From Treponema sp. OMZ 790 (GTDB lineage Bacteria > Spirochaetota > Spirochaetia > Treponematales > Treponemataceae), in contig NZ_CP051201.1 of assembly GCF_024181285.1 (NCBI RefSeq), forward strand, positions 248,001-312,000: a stretch of DNA of 64,000 bases, in the 5' to 3' direction. The stretch's first letter is position 1. Each line of letters begins with the position of its first letter. The position numbers and the translations under genes were made by a program. Shown here one piece after another: positions 24,090-32,954 of the stretch. The notes beneath the pieces are model-generated. The model had not been told where the DNA came from. It made no database searches and saw only the letters and a list, made by a program, of their open reading frames with translations.

Positions 24090-24347
24090 ATGAAAACAGC
24101 AGTTTTACAGACGCGTTTAGACACGGCTCTAAAGAAAGATGCAGATGCTTTTTTTGAATCCATAGGAATGGATACGACTACTGCAATACGTATATTTTTA
24201 AAACAAACCTTAATACAACGTAAAATTCCATTTGAAATTGTTCAAGATAGTTCTTTTTATTCAGAAAAAAACATAAGAGCTTTGGAAAATTCCAAAACTC
24301 AAATGGAAAATGGACAACACTCAATAAGAGAGCTGGTTGAGGTATAG
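24090..24347 (+). CDS. RelB/DinJ-family antitoxin
   Basis: The protein has 85 residues. AVLQTRLDTALKKDADAFFE is the ribbon-helix-helix start, and GMDTTTAIRIFLKQTLIQRK and IPFEI are the classic DinJ core. It would repress its own promoter and bind the toxin through its C-terminal half. A clear AAGGAG site precedes the ATG. The toxin gene begins two bases after the stop, a normal antitoxin-toxin arrangement, but that toxin is frameshifted. Confidence 0.9.
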   Translation: MKTAVLQTRLDTALKKDADAFFESIGMDTTTAIRIFLKQTLIQRKIPFEIVQDSSFYSEKNIRALENSKTQMENGQHSIRELVEV

Positions 24348-24349
24348 AA

Positions 24350-24614
24350 TTGCACAAAGATTTTTCTGATGATGCATGGGCAGACTACACCTATTGGATA
24401 ATGCAGGATAAAAAGACTCTTAAGAAAATCAATAAACTAATTGCAGATATTGAACGAAACGGTCACGACGGTATAGGTCATCCGGAACCCTTAAAAGGAA
24501 ATCTTAGCGATTATTGGTCTCGTTCAAATAGATGAAAAACACCGTCTTGTTTATAAAATTGAAGATGGAATGATAAAGATTATTCAGTGCAAAAATCATT
24601 ATAACGATAAATGA
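24350..24614 (+). pseudogene. YoeB/Txe-family toxin, frameshifted
   Basis: The first 61 residues (DDAWADYTYWIMQDKKTLKK, then GHPEPLKGNLSDYWSR) match YoeB, but the frame stops at 24535. Removing one T near 24523 lets it continue as QIDEKHRLVYKIEDGMIKII and QCKNHYNDK to 24614. This restores the catalytic His-Arg-Leu and the final histidine-tyrosine pair of YoeB. As read, the ribosome-dependent mRNA interferase should be dead. The start is probably TTG. Confidence 0.85.
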
Positions 24615-24618
24615 TATT

Positions 24619-25503
24619 TTAAAATTTTCGGTAAGGGGAACGCACCGGTTTAGAGGCATCCCGGATAGTCCAATCTTCAATAGCATCATCAGAAAGGCGG
24701 GGCATAAAGCGTTTTTCTTTTACGGTTTTCATCGAAGATCCGGCTCCGACAGATTTGTTCCACCAGTCATATAGGTGTACATTTGTTTTTACTCCTAAAA
24801 AGTCATGAGTTTTTTCGAGGGAAACAAAGCCTATAGGATCATATTCGTAAAACTTTAACTTTGAACCGGCTGTGTTCGGGTGGGTCTCATAGGGAAGCCA
24901 GTTTTGCGGAATGTAGTTGTTTCCGATTATTTTTTTATAGTTGCCGGGCATCCCATAGGTGTAAAGGAGTTTGGTGTGAGTATCCAAGGCACACATCAAA
25001 TTGTTGAGGTAATTTTCAAAAAAACCGCCTTTATCTGCATAAGCCGTAAATTTAAAAAAGATAAACCTCTCCAGCATTTTAGCCTCTGCAGGATCATCAT
25101 AAACGGGTAAATCAAAGGGATGCACTCCTTCTATCTTGTAATAGACAACATCGTTTATTTTATTTGTTATGTTAAAAAATACGGAAGAGCCGGGCACTTC
25201 GCTTTCATGGTACTTATATGTTTTCTTTTCCTTGCCCCAGCCTTCATGCGGAGCACAAACTTCCCATTTAAAATCGGAGATAAAAAGAATCTCCACCGCA
25301 GGAGCAGAACCTTTTGAAGGAGAGGTAATCTTAGACATGTGTATAAAACAATCACCAAGCATTGCTTTCTTGTAGATACAGTCGGGATTATCGGGATCAA
25401 GTTTTAGTTTATCTTCTTTTATTGAATCCTCTGCAGTTAAAAAAACTGCCGAAAAAAAGAACGATAATACTAATACGCAAAAAATTAAAAAGAGTTTTTT
25501 CAT
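24619..25503 (-). CDS. Exported treponemal protein, paralogue of a domain in the 1142-residue lipoprotein
   Basis: The protein has 294 residues. A signal peptide (KKLFLIFCVLVLSFFFSAVF) is followed by a soluble domain with no recognised family. IPQNWLPYE, YDPIGFVS and the final SPYRKF align in order with IVPQNWVDY, SDPVGYV and SPYRNP at about residues 510-592 of the upstream gene product, as does the FIFFKFTAYA/FYFYRFTANA stretch. It thus seems to be a stand-alone copy of that domain. The gene follows the lipoprotein on the same strand, but a strong terminator (25521-25555) separates them. Function is unknown; a cell-surface or periplasmic role is inferred. Confidence 0.75.
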   Translation of the reverse strand: MKKLFLIFCVLVLSFFFSAVFLTAEDSIKEDKLKLDPDNPDCIYKKAMLGDCFIHMSKITSPSKGSAPAVEILFISDFKWEVCAPHEGWGKEKKTYKYHESEVPGSSVFFNITNKINDVVYYKIEGVHPFDLPVYDDPAEAKMLERFIFFKFTAYADKGGFFENYLNNLMCALDTHTKLLYTYGMPGNYKKIIGNNYIPQNWLPYETHPNTAGSKLKFYEYDPIGFVSLEKTHDFLGVKTNVHLYDWWNKSVGAGSSMKTVKEKRFMPRLSDDAIEDWTIRDASKPVRSPYRKF

Positions 25504-25520
25504 AAAAATAGTCTACTAAA

Positions 25521-25555
25521 AAAAGCCGAAGGTTTAAAAAGAGCCTTCGGCTTTT
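25521..25555 (-). terminator. Intrinsic terminator of the large lipoprotein gene
   Basis: AAAAGCCGAAGG (25521-25532) pairs with CCTTCGGCTTTT (25544-25555), a 12-bp perfect stem, with a T-run next to it on the minus strand. Confidence 0.85.
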
Positions 25556-25559
25556 AAAA

Positions 25560-28500
25560 TTATTTCCAACTGATTGTATAAATTACTTTGATAGTTCCTT
25601 CCGATTTTGTATCGGGATTATTTACCGTATAGGTAATTACAAAATCCTTTTCTTCACCTGCTGTCAGAGTAAAGTCTTGATCATAGGTGATGGTTACGTT
25701 TTTGTATGAAATCTTACGGTTAGGATCAGGCTTGGTTCCTTCATATTCCTGAGGAAGAGGAATCTCGACAGACTGCTTTATTTGAACGTTTGCCGTATCT
25801 ACAGTCCACGTTTCTGAAGCTTCATTATAAATCAGAGGAAATGAACTGTTATCATCGATAGCCTGCAACGGGTAAACAGTTCCGCCTCCCAAAGTAGTCC
25901 ACTCAGCCCACCAATAATCATGACGATTGGCCTTTATCAAATGATTACTCAAAGTAATTTTCATATTTGTAAATGAATTGTATATATTATCAAGGAAACC
26001 GTTCTCAGCTGATTTATATACAGCCGTGTCAACAAAATCTGCGCTATCTACCTTTATCCATTTTCCTCCATTGTTTTCAACATTAAACTTCCTATTCCAC
26101 GATTTTAATAATTCCGGAGAATCCGACTCTACCTTAATTTTAAAATTATGAGCCAAATGAACACCCTTAATGTATTTATGATTAAAATGATCCCCATCAG
26201 CTGTACTCCATGACTTTAAACTTTCATTATAAATCTTAGGAGTTATTTTAAGGCGCATACGGCGTTCAAAAGCTACGGAAACAAAGACATTTTGATCAGG
26301 TACAATCAAGTCGGCTATGGTTAAGTCCGGCATAGAAGAAACAGGTTCGGCACCTACCCATTGCTTTATATAATAAGCTGCATCAGGCGTAGCTATAAAT
26401 CTGACCTTATCACCTTTTTTTACATAGTCACCGGAATTTATCGGTTTACCCTTGTACAAGGCTGTAAGAGTGCCGCCTTCATCGCCTGAAACCGAAAAAA
26501 TTATGCTATATAAGGCTTCAACAGCAATCTTTGCCCGCATACTCTTTCTAATTGCTGTAGTATTTCCGCTTACATTAGTATTGGTATTTGTAATCACGCA
26601 ATAATAGAACTCATTATGTTCAGAAGCTGTTGTAGGAACAAATTTATAAGTTTCGGCGGAGGCATTGTTTATGGGAGAACCTTCATCGGTTTCGTTATCG
26701 GCTTTAAACCATTGATATGTTAAGTTTCCCCCATCAACGGATTCTGCAATAACCGATAGGCTTATTTCTTCAGAAGAGCCGATAGCTGCACTTGCACCTT
26801 CAGGCTGTTTTAATATCTTTGGAGGTTCTGCATCAATTATTATCTGCCCGCTGCCGGGAACTAAGCGGAACTTGACTTCTTCGGATTTAACTTCGGTAAT
26901 TTTCCCATTAGCCGTATTTTTATTTTGTATTATGCAGTAACAATAAGCATCTATCTCTGCGGAAGTGTCAGGAACATACTTAGCCTGTATGGCACCATCG
27001 ATTTTTTCGTCAATTGATCCATCTATTTTTGATCTCTTATACCATTGATATGAGAGTATTTCTCCTGAGGGAGCCGGCAAAACTTTTATCTCAAAGTAAA
27101 CACTATCGCCTACATGAGCGTAAATGGATGAAGGCTGCCCCATTATTACAGGTTCCGAAACAGTATATTTAGGGTTTATTTCTTTAGTAACTTCAGTCTT
27201 TGTGATTTCAATAGGGTTTCGATAAGGAGAAAAACCGGCTCCATTCGGTTTTTTTTCTGCAGGTTTTGTAAATATAGAATTTTCCTGTGCATGATAATTA
27301 CTTGCATTTATATTGTCTTTAATCCACTGGTACATTACAACAGAACCATCTTCTTTTACATAACCCACAGGATCACTCATATAAAAAGGTTTACCGAACT
27401 GTACATGGTCGCCGGAAGTTGGAGTTGCATAGTCCACCCAGTTTTGAGGTACAATATTACCAAATATATTTTTAAGATAACTTGGGTCACTGTAGTAAAA
27501 AAGGAATTTTGAATATCTATCAACGCAGAACATCGAGTTATCTGCTTTTATTCCGGCAGAGGCATTCGCAGTAAAACGATAAAAATAAAATCGGCTGTCA
27601 TTTGGGTCAGCATTAGGCACATACCCTCCATGTTTAGCCCATCTATCTGCCCTTGTTTTATAACGGTAAATCTTTATGTTATCTATAGCCTTGAGACCTG
27701 ATCCTATTTCATCCGGAACATTATTACAAACATTAGGAATACCAGTCCAAGTTCCCGGTGTAAACTTATATGACGCTATTATGCCGGACATAGAAGGCAT
27801 ATATAAAACCCAATCATCAAATTTTGAAGAATGGAATTCATAATTTTCATCATAATAAACAAAGGGATCGATGTTTTCAAGTATAGTATTTATCTGTATT
27901 ACATATTTTTTATTCCCTTTTTTATCTATAGGATTGTACAAAACCTCTGAACTTTTCTTTACAGTAATATCCATCTCCCATGCTTGATATTTACCTTCTT
28001 TTGCGGCTACTGATAGCTTCAAGGATACTATATCTTCGTTTCCAAAAACGGCCGGCTTGGGGCTTATTTCGGCAGGAATATAGCCGAATTTCTTAAAGGA
28101 TAAAATTACATCATCAGAATTCAGAGTTTGAGTATTTTCCGGAACCAGAGCTGTTTTTCCTATCTCAGCCTTGATACCTAGAATATACATTTCTAAAAGC
28201 TGTAGTGCTTCATCTTCTCCCTCGGTCTTTGCTTCTCTGGTTATACTAATGTCTTTTTGAAAATCTTTATACTGTCCCTTTTTTCCTTTAACCATTATCT
28301 TTATATTTACAGTCTCATTTTCTTTTAATTCAACAGGAGAATTTTCTATATCAACAGGGATGACTGTTTCATTTTCTCCATATTTAAATTTTGCCGTAAT
28401 TTTAGAAGGATCTATGACACTATATTTATACGGAACAGTAACAGCGCCGGATATGGCATCTATACCGCAAATTTCAAGACTCTTTAATTCTAAGTTATAA

Positions 28501-28988
28501 GGTTCACTTTGTGTAATTTTGATAATCTTCTCGATAGTGGAGTATTTACCCGCATTATCTATAATTTTTATTGTAATAGGAACAGTTTGACCCGGAACAA
28601 GAGGTGTACCTTCTCCGTTTATTTTTACATCTACTAAAACAGGTTCCTTTTTTGATAAAGAACTTACAGCGTTTACCTTGATATTATCAACATAAATTTC
28701 GTCAACTGATGGAGGAACTGTAACGATATAAGTATCTGCAGCTGAAAACTTTTTTAACCGATCAATTTCATCAATCGGTGTTTCAGAAAGGACTGCTATA
28801 ACGGGGTTATCTGAAATAAGTATTTCGGTTATATACATGGACATTCCTGTATCATCACTAGTACGAGGATACCAAGAGGAACCTAAAGCCGGTCTACATG
28901 AATTGAACAATGTCAAGACAAGACCTATAAATATAAGGCTTGCAAATCTTTTTATTAATTTAGTTTTTATCACACATATATTTTTCAT
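25560..28988 (-). CDS. Large surface lipoprotein with Ig-like and treponemal domains
   Basis: The protein has 1142 residues. A lipoprotein signal ends in LTLFNSC near residue 31. Residues about 60-350 form several repeated beta modules. Residues about 355-592 form a treponemal domain also found as a separate protein downstream. Residues about 600-815 hold two Ig-like modules, each with a YQWYK or YQWFK core (LSYQWYKRS, LTYQWFKAD). Residues about 820-900 resemble an InlB-type repeat (GDEGGTLTALYKGKPI, FIATPDAAYYIKQWVG). The C-terminal 240 residues are unrecognised. A GAGGTG site precedes the ATG. It probably sits on the outer surface and binds host or matrix material; that is inference. Confidence 0.8.
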   Translation of the reverse strand: MKNICVIKTKLIKRFASLIFIGLVLTLFNSCRPALGSSWYPRTSDDTGMSMYITEILISDNPVIAVLSETPIDEIDRLKKFSAADTYIVTVPPSVDEIYVDNIKVNAVSSLSKKEPVLVDVKINGEGTPLVPGQTVPITIKIIDNAGKYSTIEKIIKITQSEPYNLELKSLEICGIDAISGAVTVPYKYSVIDPSKITAKFKYGENETVIPVDIENSPVELKENETVNIKIMVKGKKGQYKDFQKDISITREAKTEGEDEALQLLEMYILGIKAEIGKTALVPENTQTLNSDDVILSFKKFGYIPAEISPKPAVFGNEDIVSLKLSVAAKEGKYQAWEMDITVKKSSEVLYNPIDKKGNKKYVIQINTILENIDPFVYYDENYEFHSSKFDDWVLYMPSMSGIIASYKFTPGTWTGIPNVCNNVPDEIGSGLKAIDNIKIYRYKTRADRWAKHGGYVPNADPNDSRFYFYRFTANASAGIKADNSMFCVDRYSKFLFYYSDPSYLKNIFGNIVPQNWVDYATPTSGDHVQFGKPFYMSDPVGYVKEDGSVVMYQWIKDNINASNYHAQENSIFTKPAEKKPNGAGFSPYRNPIEITKTEVTKEINPKYTVSEPVIMGQPSSIYAHVGDSVYFEIKVLPAPSGEILSYQWYKRSKIDGSIDEKIDGAIQAKYVPDTSAEIDAYCYCIIQNKNTANGKITEVKSEEVKFRLVPGSGQIIIDAEPPKILKQPEGASAAIGSSEEISLSVIAESVDGGNLTYQWFKADNETDEGSPINNASAETYKFVPTTASEHNEFYYCVITNTNTNVSGNTTAIRKSMRAKIAVEALYSIIFSVSGDEGGTLTALYKGKPINSGDYVKKGDKVRFIATPDAAYYIKQWVGAEPVSSMPDLTIADLIVPDQNVFVSVAFERRMRLKITPKIYNESLKSWSTADGDHFNHKYIKGVHLAHNFKIKVESDSPELLKSWNRKFNVENNGGKWIKVDSADFVDTAVYKSAENGFLDNIYNSFTNMKITLSNHLIKANRHDYWWAEWTTLGGGTVYPLQAIDDNSSFPLIYNEASETWTVDTANVQIKQSVEIPLPQEYEGTKPDPNRKISYKNVTITYDQDFTLTAGEEKDFVITYTVNNPDTKSEGTIKVIYTISWK

Positions 28989-28996
28989 ATTTCACC

Positions 28997-29875
28997 TCAA
29001 ACTTTAAATAAAAGACCCAGGCTTACGCCAAAGTCAAGGTTATTCATAAAAAAAGATTTTATCGGATATTTCTCAAAATTTACATGAACTGGCGGAGTTT
29101 GGGTAAGACCATTAATAATTGCCGCTTGTTCTACTTTTTTAGGGAGAGCCACATATCCGGGTTTAAAAATAGAATATGACAAATAACCGCCTAATGTTAA
29201 TCCCATTGTAGAAATTATCGGCTGGTTGTATTCGATAGATAATCTTAAGAGAGCACTTAAAGGATTCATCTTTTTCATCATAGATCTGGGTATCAATAAG
29301 GTACCTGTCTCCGGATAAAAATTGACTCCTGTTTTTTTTAATTCCTCTAATTCTTCTTCATTTAAATTGGAATATAATTCGTAGGTAGGCTGAGGATCCA
29401 TGAGCATTTTCCCGCCCAATCCAAAACCAACAGAGAGCCTGTTTTTTAAAAGCATTACCTTTAGTGTTGTACCAAAATTCAAAACAGGAGTCATATAAAC
29501 TCGTGAATATACTTCAATGTTCTTTTTTAGTTTATCATTATACTGCCCCGAAATTTGCCCGGAAAATCCCTGTCCTATACCCAGATTGAAAGCTAATCCC
29601 AATCCTCCGAAAGTATTAGTATTTGTATAGTGAAAGTATCGAACAGAATCAAAAATATATGTAAGCTCGGCTTCTCCATTCATAACAAAACCAACCATTC
29701 CATCCATAAAAGCTGCACCCAGATATTTCTTATCTGCTTCATTTATATGGGGGTCGGTAAAGGAACCTGAAAAATTAGCTCTGAGACAGAGTGTAAAGCC
29801 TTTTTCAAAGGCAAAGGCCGAAAAACTTACACACACAAACATAATCAAAAAAATAATTTTTTTAATAGTTTTCAT
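28997..29875 (-). CDS. Probable outer-membrane beta-barrel protein
   Basis: The protein has 292 residues from the ATG at 29875, chosen because it opens a clean signal peptide (KKIIFLIMFVCVSFSAFA) and has GAGGTGG upstream; a longer frame to 29968 adds a non-signal leader. The mature part alternates hydrophobic and polar residues (FGGLGLAFNLGIGQGFSGQI, MGLTLGGYLSYSIF) and ends FGVSLGLLFKV, with an aromatic near the end, as in barrel proteins. It lies eight bases upstream of the large lipoprotein, so the two probably form one operon. The exact family is not recognised. Confidence 0.65.
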   Translation of the reverse strand: MKTIKKIIFLIMFVCVSFSAFAFEKGFTLCLRANFSGSFTDPHINEADKKYLGAAFMDGMVGFVMNGEAELTYIFDSVRYFHYTNTNTFGGLGLAFNLGIGQGFSGQISGQYNDKLKKNIEVYSRVYMTPVLNFGTTLKVMLLKNRLSVGFGLGGKMLMDPQPTYELYSNLNEEELEELKKTGVNFYPETGTLLIPRSMMKKMNPLSALLRLSIEYNQPIISTMGLTLGGYLSYSIFKPGYVALPKKVEQAAIINGLTQTPPVHVNFEKYPIKSFFMNNLDFGVSLGLLFKV

Positions 29876-29953
29876 AGCCACCTCAATCCCTAAATGATAC
29901 ATCATTTTTATATAATCGTCAATACAGGCGTTGAATATAAAATTTCCGCCTGA

Positions 29954-29982
29954 TGGACTTTTTTGCATTTTTACTATAAAAT
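29954..29982 (+). promoter_or_regulatory. Candidate thiI promoter, near-leaderless
   Basis: TGGACT (29954-29959) and TAAAAT (29977-29982) are 17 bp apart, and the thiI ATG (29991) follows eight bases later without a ribosome site. The -35 box has one mismatch to TTGACT. Confidence 0.4.
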
Positions 29983-29990
29983 ACCGAAAT

Positions 29991-31151
29991 ATGGAAATTT
30001 TCTATCTTGCAAAAATAGGCGAAATTAACCTAAAAAAAGGGAATTTAAAAGACTTTGAAATGCGGCTCTCGCAGAATTTACGCAGCTATTTACCGGATGC
30101 TAAACCCAATATACGCGTGCGCGCCGGAAGAATGTATGTAAGTGTCAAACCCGAATTTAAAGAAAAAACGGAAGAAGCCCTAAATAAACTCATAGGCATT
30201 ACGGGCTGGGCCGAAGCTATCCCTGCCGAAAAAACTATTGAAGCCATTACCGAAACGGCCAAAGCCGAAGCCGTAAAAGCCCGGAATGCCGGGGCAAAAA
30301 CCTTTAAAATAGAATCCCGCCGAGGAGAAAAGACTTTCCCCATGACCTCTTACGAAATTTCGAGAGAAGTCGGCGGCGTAATCCACATGCAAGGAATCTT
30401 AAAAACCGATGTTCATAATCCCGACATTGTAATCACAGTAGAGGTAAGAGAAGAAGCCTTTATCTACGGCCTTGAGCACAAGGGGCGGAGAGGTCTTCCC
30501 TGCGGCTGTTCGGGAAGGGGACTTTTACTCCTTTCGGGAGGAATAGATTCCCCCGTTGCAGGCTTTAAGATGCTTACCCGCGGAATGAAGCTCGATTATC
30601 TTTACTTTCATTCTCATCCTTTCACCTCGCCAGAAGCTCAAGCTAAGGTTGAAAAGCTCGCAGAAATCTTAGCCGATTACGGCCTCGGCGGATACTTAAA
30701 CATAATTCCCTTCACAAAGGTTCAGCAGCAAATCAGAGAAAAAAGCCCCGAGGCCTATCTCACCTTGATGATGAGAATCTGCATGATGAAGATAGCAAAC
30801 ATGACGGCTAAAGGCATAAATGCCAAATGCCTTATCACGGGAGAAAGCCTTGCTCAGGTTGCAAGTCAAACGGTAGAAAACCTGACCGTAACAAACTCTT
30901 ATGCGGAATTTCCTGTTTTTAGGCCCCTCATCGGTCTTGATAAGGAAGAAATTACGATAGAAGCCAAAGCAATCGGCACCTACGAAACCTCAATCTTGCC
31001 GTACGAAGATTGCTGTGTAATGTTTTCACCCAAACACCCTATTTTACACTCAAACCTCAAAGATGCAGCTGAAATTTTCGAAAGAATGGAAATAGACGGC
31101 CTTTTGGAAGAGGCCTATTCTAAAAGAGAAACAAAAAAGATGAGTTTTTAG
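29991..31151 (+). CDS. thiI: tRNA 4-thiouridine synthase ThiI
   Basis: The protein has 386 residues from the ATG at 29991. The N-terminal part (MEIFYLAKIGEINLKKGN) leads into a THUMP RNA-binding domain at about residues 60-170. The PP-loop LLLLSGGIDSPVAGFKMLTR follows near residue 180, with CLITGESLAQVASQT and a late Cys in YEDCCVMF. ThiI adenylates U8 of tRNA and inserts sulfur. There is no C-terminal rhodanese domain, so sulfur must be passed by another route, as in many bacteria. The TAG stop abuts the ATG of the DAHP synthase gene. Confidence 0.93.
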   Translation: MEIFYLAKIGEINLKKGNLKDFEMRLSQNLRSYLPDAKPNIRVRAGRMYVSVKPEFKEKTEEALNKLIGITGWAEAIPAEKTIEAITETAKAEAVKARNAGAKTFKIESRRGEKTFPMTSYEISREVGGVIHMQGILKTDVHNPDIVITVEVREEAFIYGLEHKGRRGLPCGCSGRGLLLLSGGIDSPVAGFKMLTRGMKLDYLYFHSHPFTSPEAQAKVEKLAEILADYGLGGYLNIIPFTKVQQQIREKSPEAYLTLMMRICMMKIANMTAKGINAKCLITGESLAQVASQTVENLTVTNSYAEFPVFRPLIGLDKEEITIEAKAIGTYETSILPYEDCCVMFSPKHPILHSNLKDAAEIFERMEIDGLLEEAYSKRETKKMSF

Positions 31152-32720
31152 ATGACAAAAGATATTGTTGACCTCCGTATCGAAAGAATTCATTGTATAA
31201 GCTCTCCTGCAGAGATGGCCGAAAAGATTCCGGCTGACGATAAGATATATTCTTTTGTAGCCGAGGCCCGAAAAACTATCAGCGATATAATAAGCGGAAA
31301 GGATAAACGCTTTTTACTCATAGCCGGCCCTTGTTCTATCCACGACACAAAGGCTGCAGAAGATTATGCGATGCGCCTTTTAGAGCTAAAAAAGAAATGC
31401 GCAGATTCTTTCTATATTATAATGCGAACCTACTTTGAAAAACCCAGAACGGTTTTAGGCTGGAGAGGCCTCATTGTAGAGCCGGAACTTGACGGCTTTA
31501 TCAATATTGAGGGCGGCATTCAAAAAGCAAGAAAATTTTTGATTAAACTTGCCGAAATGGGTATTCCTGCAGCCGCCGAAACTGTAGACCCGATGATTCC
31601 ACAATACATTGCCGACCTTGTAAGCTGGGCATCGATAGGGGCTCGCTCGGCCGAAAGCCAAATCCACAGGGAAATCGCCTCAGGGCTTTCGATGCCTGTG
31701 GGCTTTAAAAATACGACCTACGGGGATATAACGGCGGCAGTAAACGGAGTGACTGTTTCCCGTCTGCCTCATGCCTTTGTGGGCATTGCCCGAAACGGCC
31801 TTTCCGCAATCATCCACACCACAGGAAATCCCGACACGCACTTGGTCTTAAGAGGCGGCATTCTAAAACCCAATTACAATAGAGAAGAGGTCGAAAAAAC
31901 TGCCTCTCTTATGGAAGAAAAAGAATTGGAACCGAGCATAGTAATAGACTGTTCTCACGGGAATTCGGGAAAAGACCCTAAAAAACAGATAAGCATTTTG
32001 GAAGAAAGCTTAAAACTCCGCTTCGATAAATATAAGCCTCTCGGTTATGTCCGGGGCTGTATGATTGAAAGCTTTATCCAAGAAGGAAAAACATCAATAG
32101 AAAAAGCAAGAGATAATTCCGAGTATGGAAAATCCATAACAGACCCCTGTTTAAGTTGGGAAGAAACCCAAGCGGAAATATCCCGTCTCTATCAAAAATA
32201 CCGAAATTGTTTTGTAAGTAATAACCGTTTTAAGGAGGAAAGAATGAATATCGAAATATACACAGACGGAGCCTGCTCTAAAAACCCCGGCCCCGGAGGC
32301 TGGGCCTATATAATACTGAATAAGGATTTAAATGAAGAAATCTTTAGAGAAAACGGCGGTGAAAAGCAGACCACAAATAACCGCATGGAACTTATGGCCG
32401 TTATACGGGCCTTGCAAAAGATAAAAGATGGCGACTTGAGCGCTCAATCCGGCAGAATTGCAGGCTATGAAGGCATCTCAGTTCACACAGATTCCCAATA
32501 TGTACAGCAGGGAATAAGCTCATGGATCTTCAACTGGAAAAAAAATAATTGGAAGACGGCCTCCAAAGAACCAGTAAAAAACCGGGACCTTTGGCAGGAA
32601 CTGGACGCTCTTTCTGCCTCGGTTAAACCAAAATGGGTTTGGGTAAGAGGCCATGCAGGCAATCCTTTAAATGAGGCCTGCGACCGGCTGGCAGTCGAGG
32701 CCTGTAAAAAAATGATGTAA
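31152..32720 (+). CDS. DAHP synthase (class I) fused in frame to RNase HI
   Basis: The frame has 522 residues. Residues 1 to about 350 are a class I 3-deoxy-7-phosphoheptulonate synthase: FLLIAGPCSIHD, MRTYFEKPRTVLGWRG, ETVDPMIPQYIADLVSWASI, GARSAESQIHRE and IVIDCSHGNSGKD. This is the first step of the shikimate route. The frame then runs without a stop through YQKYRNCFVSNNRFKEER into a complete RNase HI from residue 365. TAA triplets lie in the other frame at 32214-32223, so a lost stop codon is one explanation. An internal ribosome site means the RNase may also be made alone. The gene starts immediately after the thiI stop. Confidence 0.88.
   Translation: MTKDIVDLRIERIHCISSPAEMAEKIPADDKIYSFVAEARKTISDIISGKDKRFLLIAGPCSIHDTKAAEDYAMRLLELKKKCADSFYIIMRTYFEKPRTVLGWRGLIVEPELDGFINIEGGIQKARKFLIKLAEMGIPAAAETVDPMIPQYIADLVSWASIGARSAESQIHREIASGLSMPVGFKNTTYGDITAAVNGVTVSRLPHAFVGIARNGLSAIIHTTGNPDTHLVLRGGILKPNYNREEVEKTASLMEEKELEPSIVIDCSHGNSGKDPKKQISILEESLKLRFDKYKPLGYVRGCMIESFIQEGKTSIEKARDNSEYGKSITDPCLSWEETQAEISRLYQKYRNCFVSNNRFKEERMNIEIYTDGACSKNPGPGGWAYIILNKDLNEEIFRENGGEKQTTNNRMELMAVIRALQKIKDGDLSAQSGRIAGYEGISVHTDSQYVQQGISSWIFNWKKNNWKTASKEPVKNRDLWQELDALSASVKPKWVWVRGHAGNPLNEACDRLAVEACKKMM
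32244..32720 (+). CDS. rnhA: RNase HI, internal start within the fused frame
   Basis: From the ATG at 32244, TAAGGAGG (32231-32238) lies five bases upstream, the best ribosome site of the locus. The 158-residue product is complete: EIYTDGACSKNPGPGGWAY, NNRMELMAVIRAL, VHTDSQYV and WVRGHAGNPLNEACDRLA. These carry the four acidic catalytic residues and the histidine of RNase HI, which removes RNA from RNA-DNA hybrids. Length agrees with free-standing RNase HI (about 155 residues). Whether both fused and free forms exist is not decided by sequence. Confidence 0.85.
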   Translation: MNIEIYTDGACSKNPGPGGWAYIILNKDLNEEIFRENGGEKQTTNNRMELMAVIRALQKIKDGDLSAQSGRIAGYEGISVHTDSQYVQQGISSWIFNWKKNNWKTASKEPVKNRDLWQELDALSASVKPKWVWVRGHAGNPLNEACDRLAVEACKKMM

Positions 32721-32723
32721 GGG

Positions 32724-32954
32724 TTATAGCCCCGCTTCATCCAAAAGCTTTTTTAAAGCTATAAGTTCTTCTTTTGTGAGAGTAATTCCTTTTCCCATTT
32801 TTTGGTGATCCTGAGACCACGCTCTTATGTCGAATTTGGGCTCTCTGCCGTTCCATGAAACTTCGTTGAGTTCGGTATTCCAGCCGCCCTTTCCTTCGGA
32901 GATGATTCCGTAGCTTTTTGTAATTTCAAATTTGAATTCGTCCTGATTATTCAT
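32724..32954 (-). CDS. YdbC/PC4-like ssDNA-binding protein
   Basis: The protein has 76 residues. FKFEITKSYGIISEGKGGWN, KFDIRAWSQDHQKMGKGITL and TKEELIALKKLLDEAGL give the beta sheet and closing helix of the PC4-like YdbC fold, which binds single-stranded nucleic acid in other bacteria. A GGAGGT site lies six bases before the ATG. It overlaps the stop of the phosphatidyltransferase gene by eight bases, so it is coupled to it. Its targets are unknown. Confidence 0.8.
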   Translation of the reverse strand: MNNQDEFKFEITKSYGIISEGKGGWNTELNEVSWNGREPKFDIRAWSQDHQKMGKGITLTKEELIALKKLLDEAGL

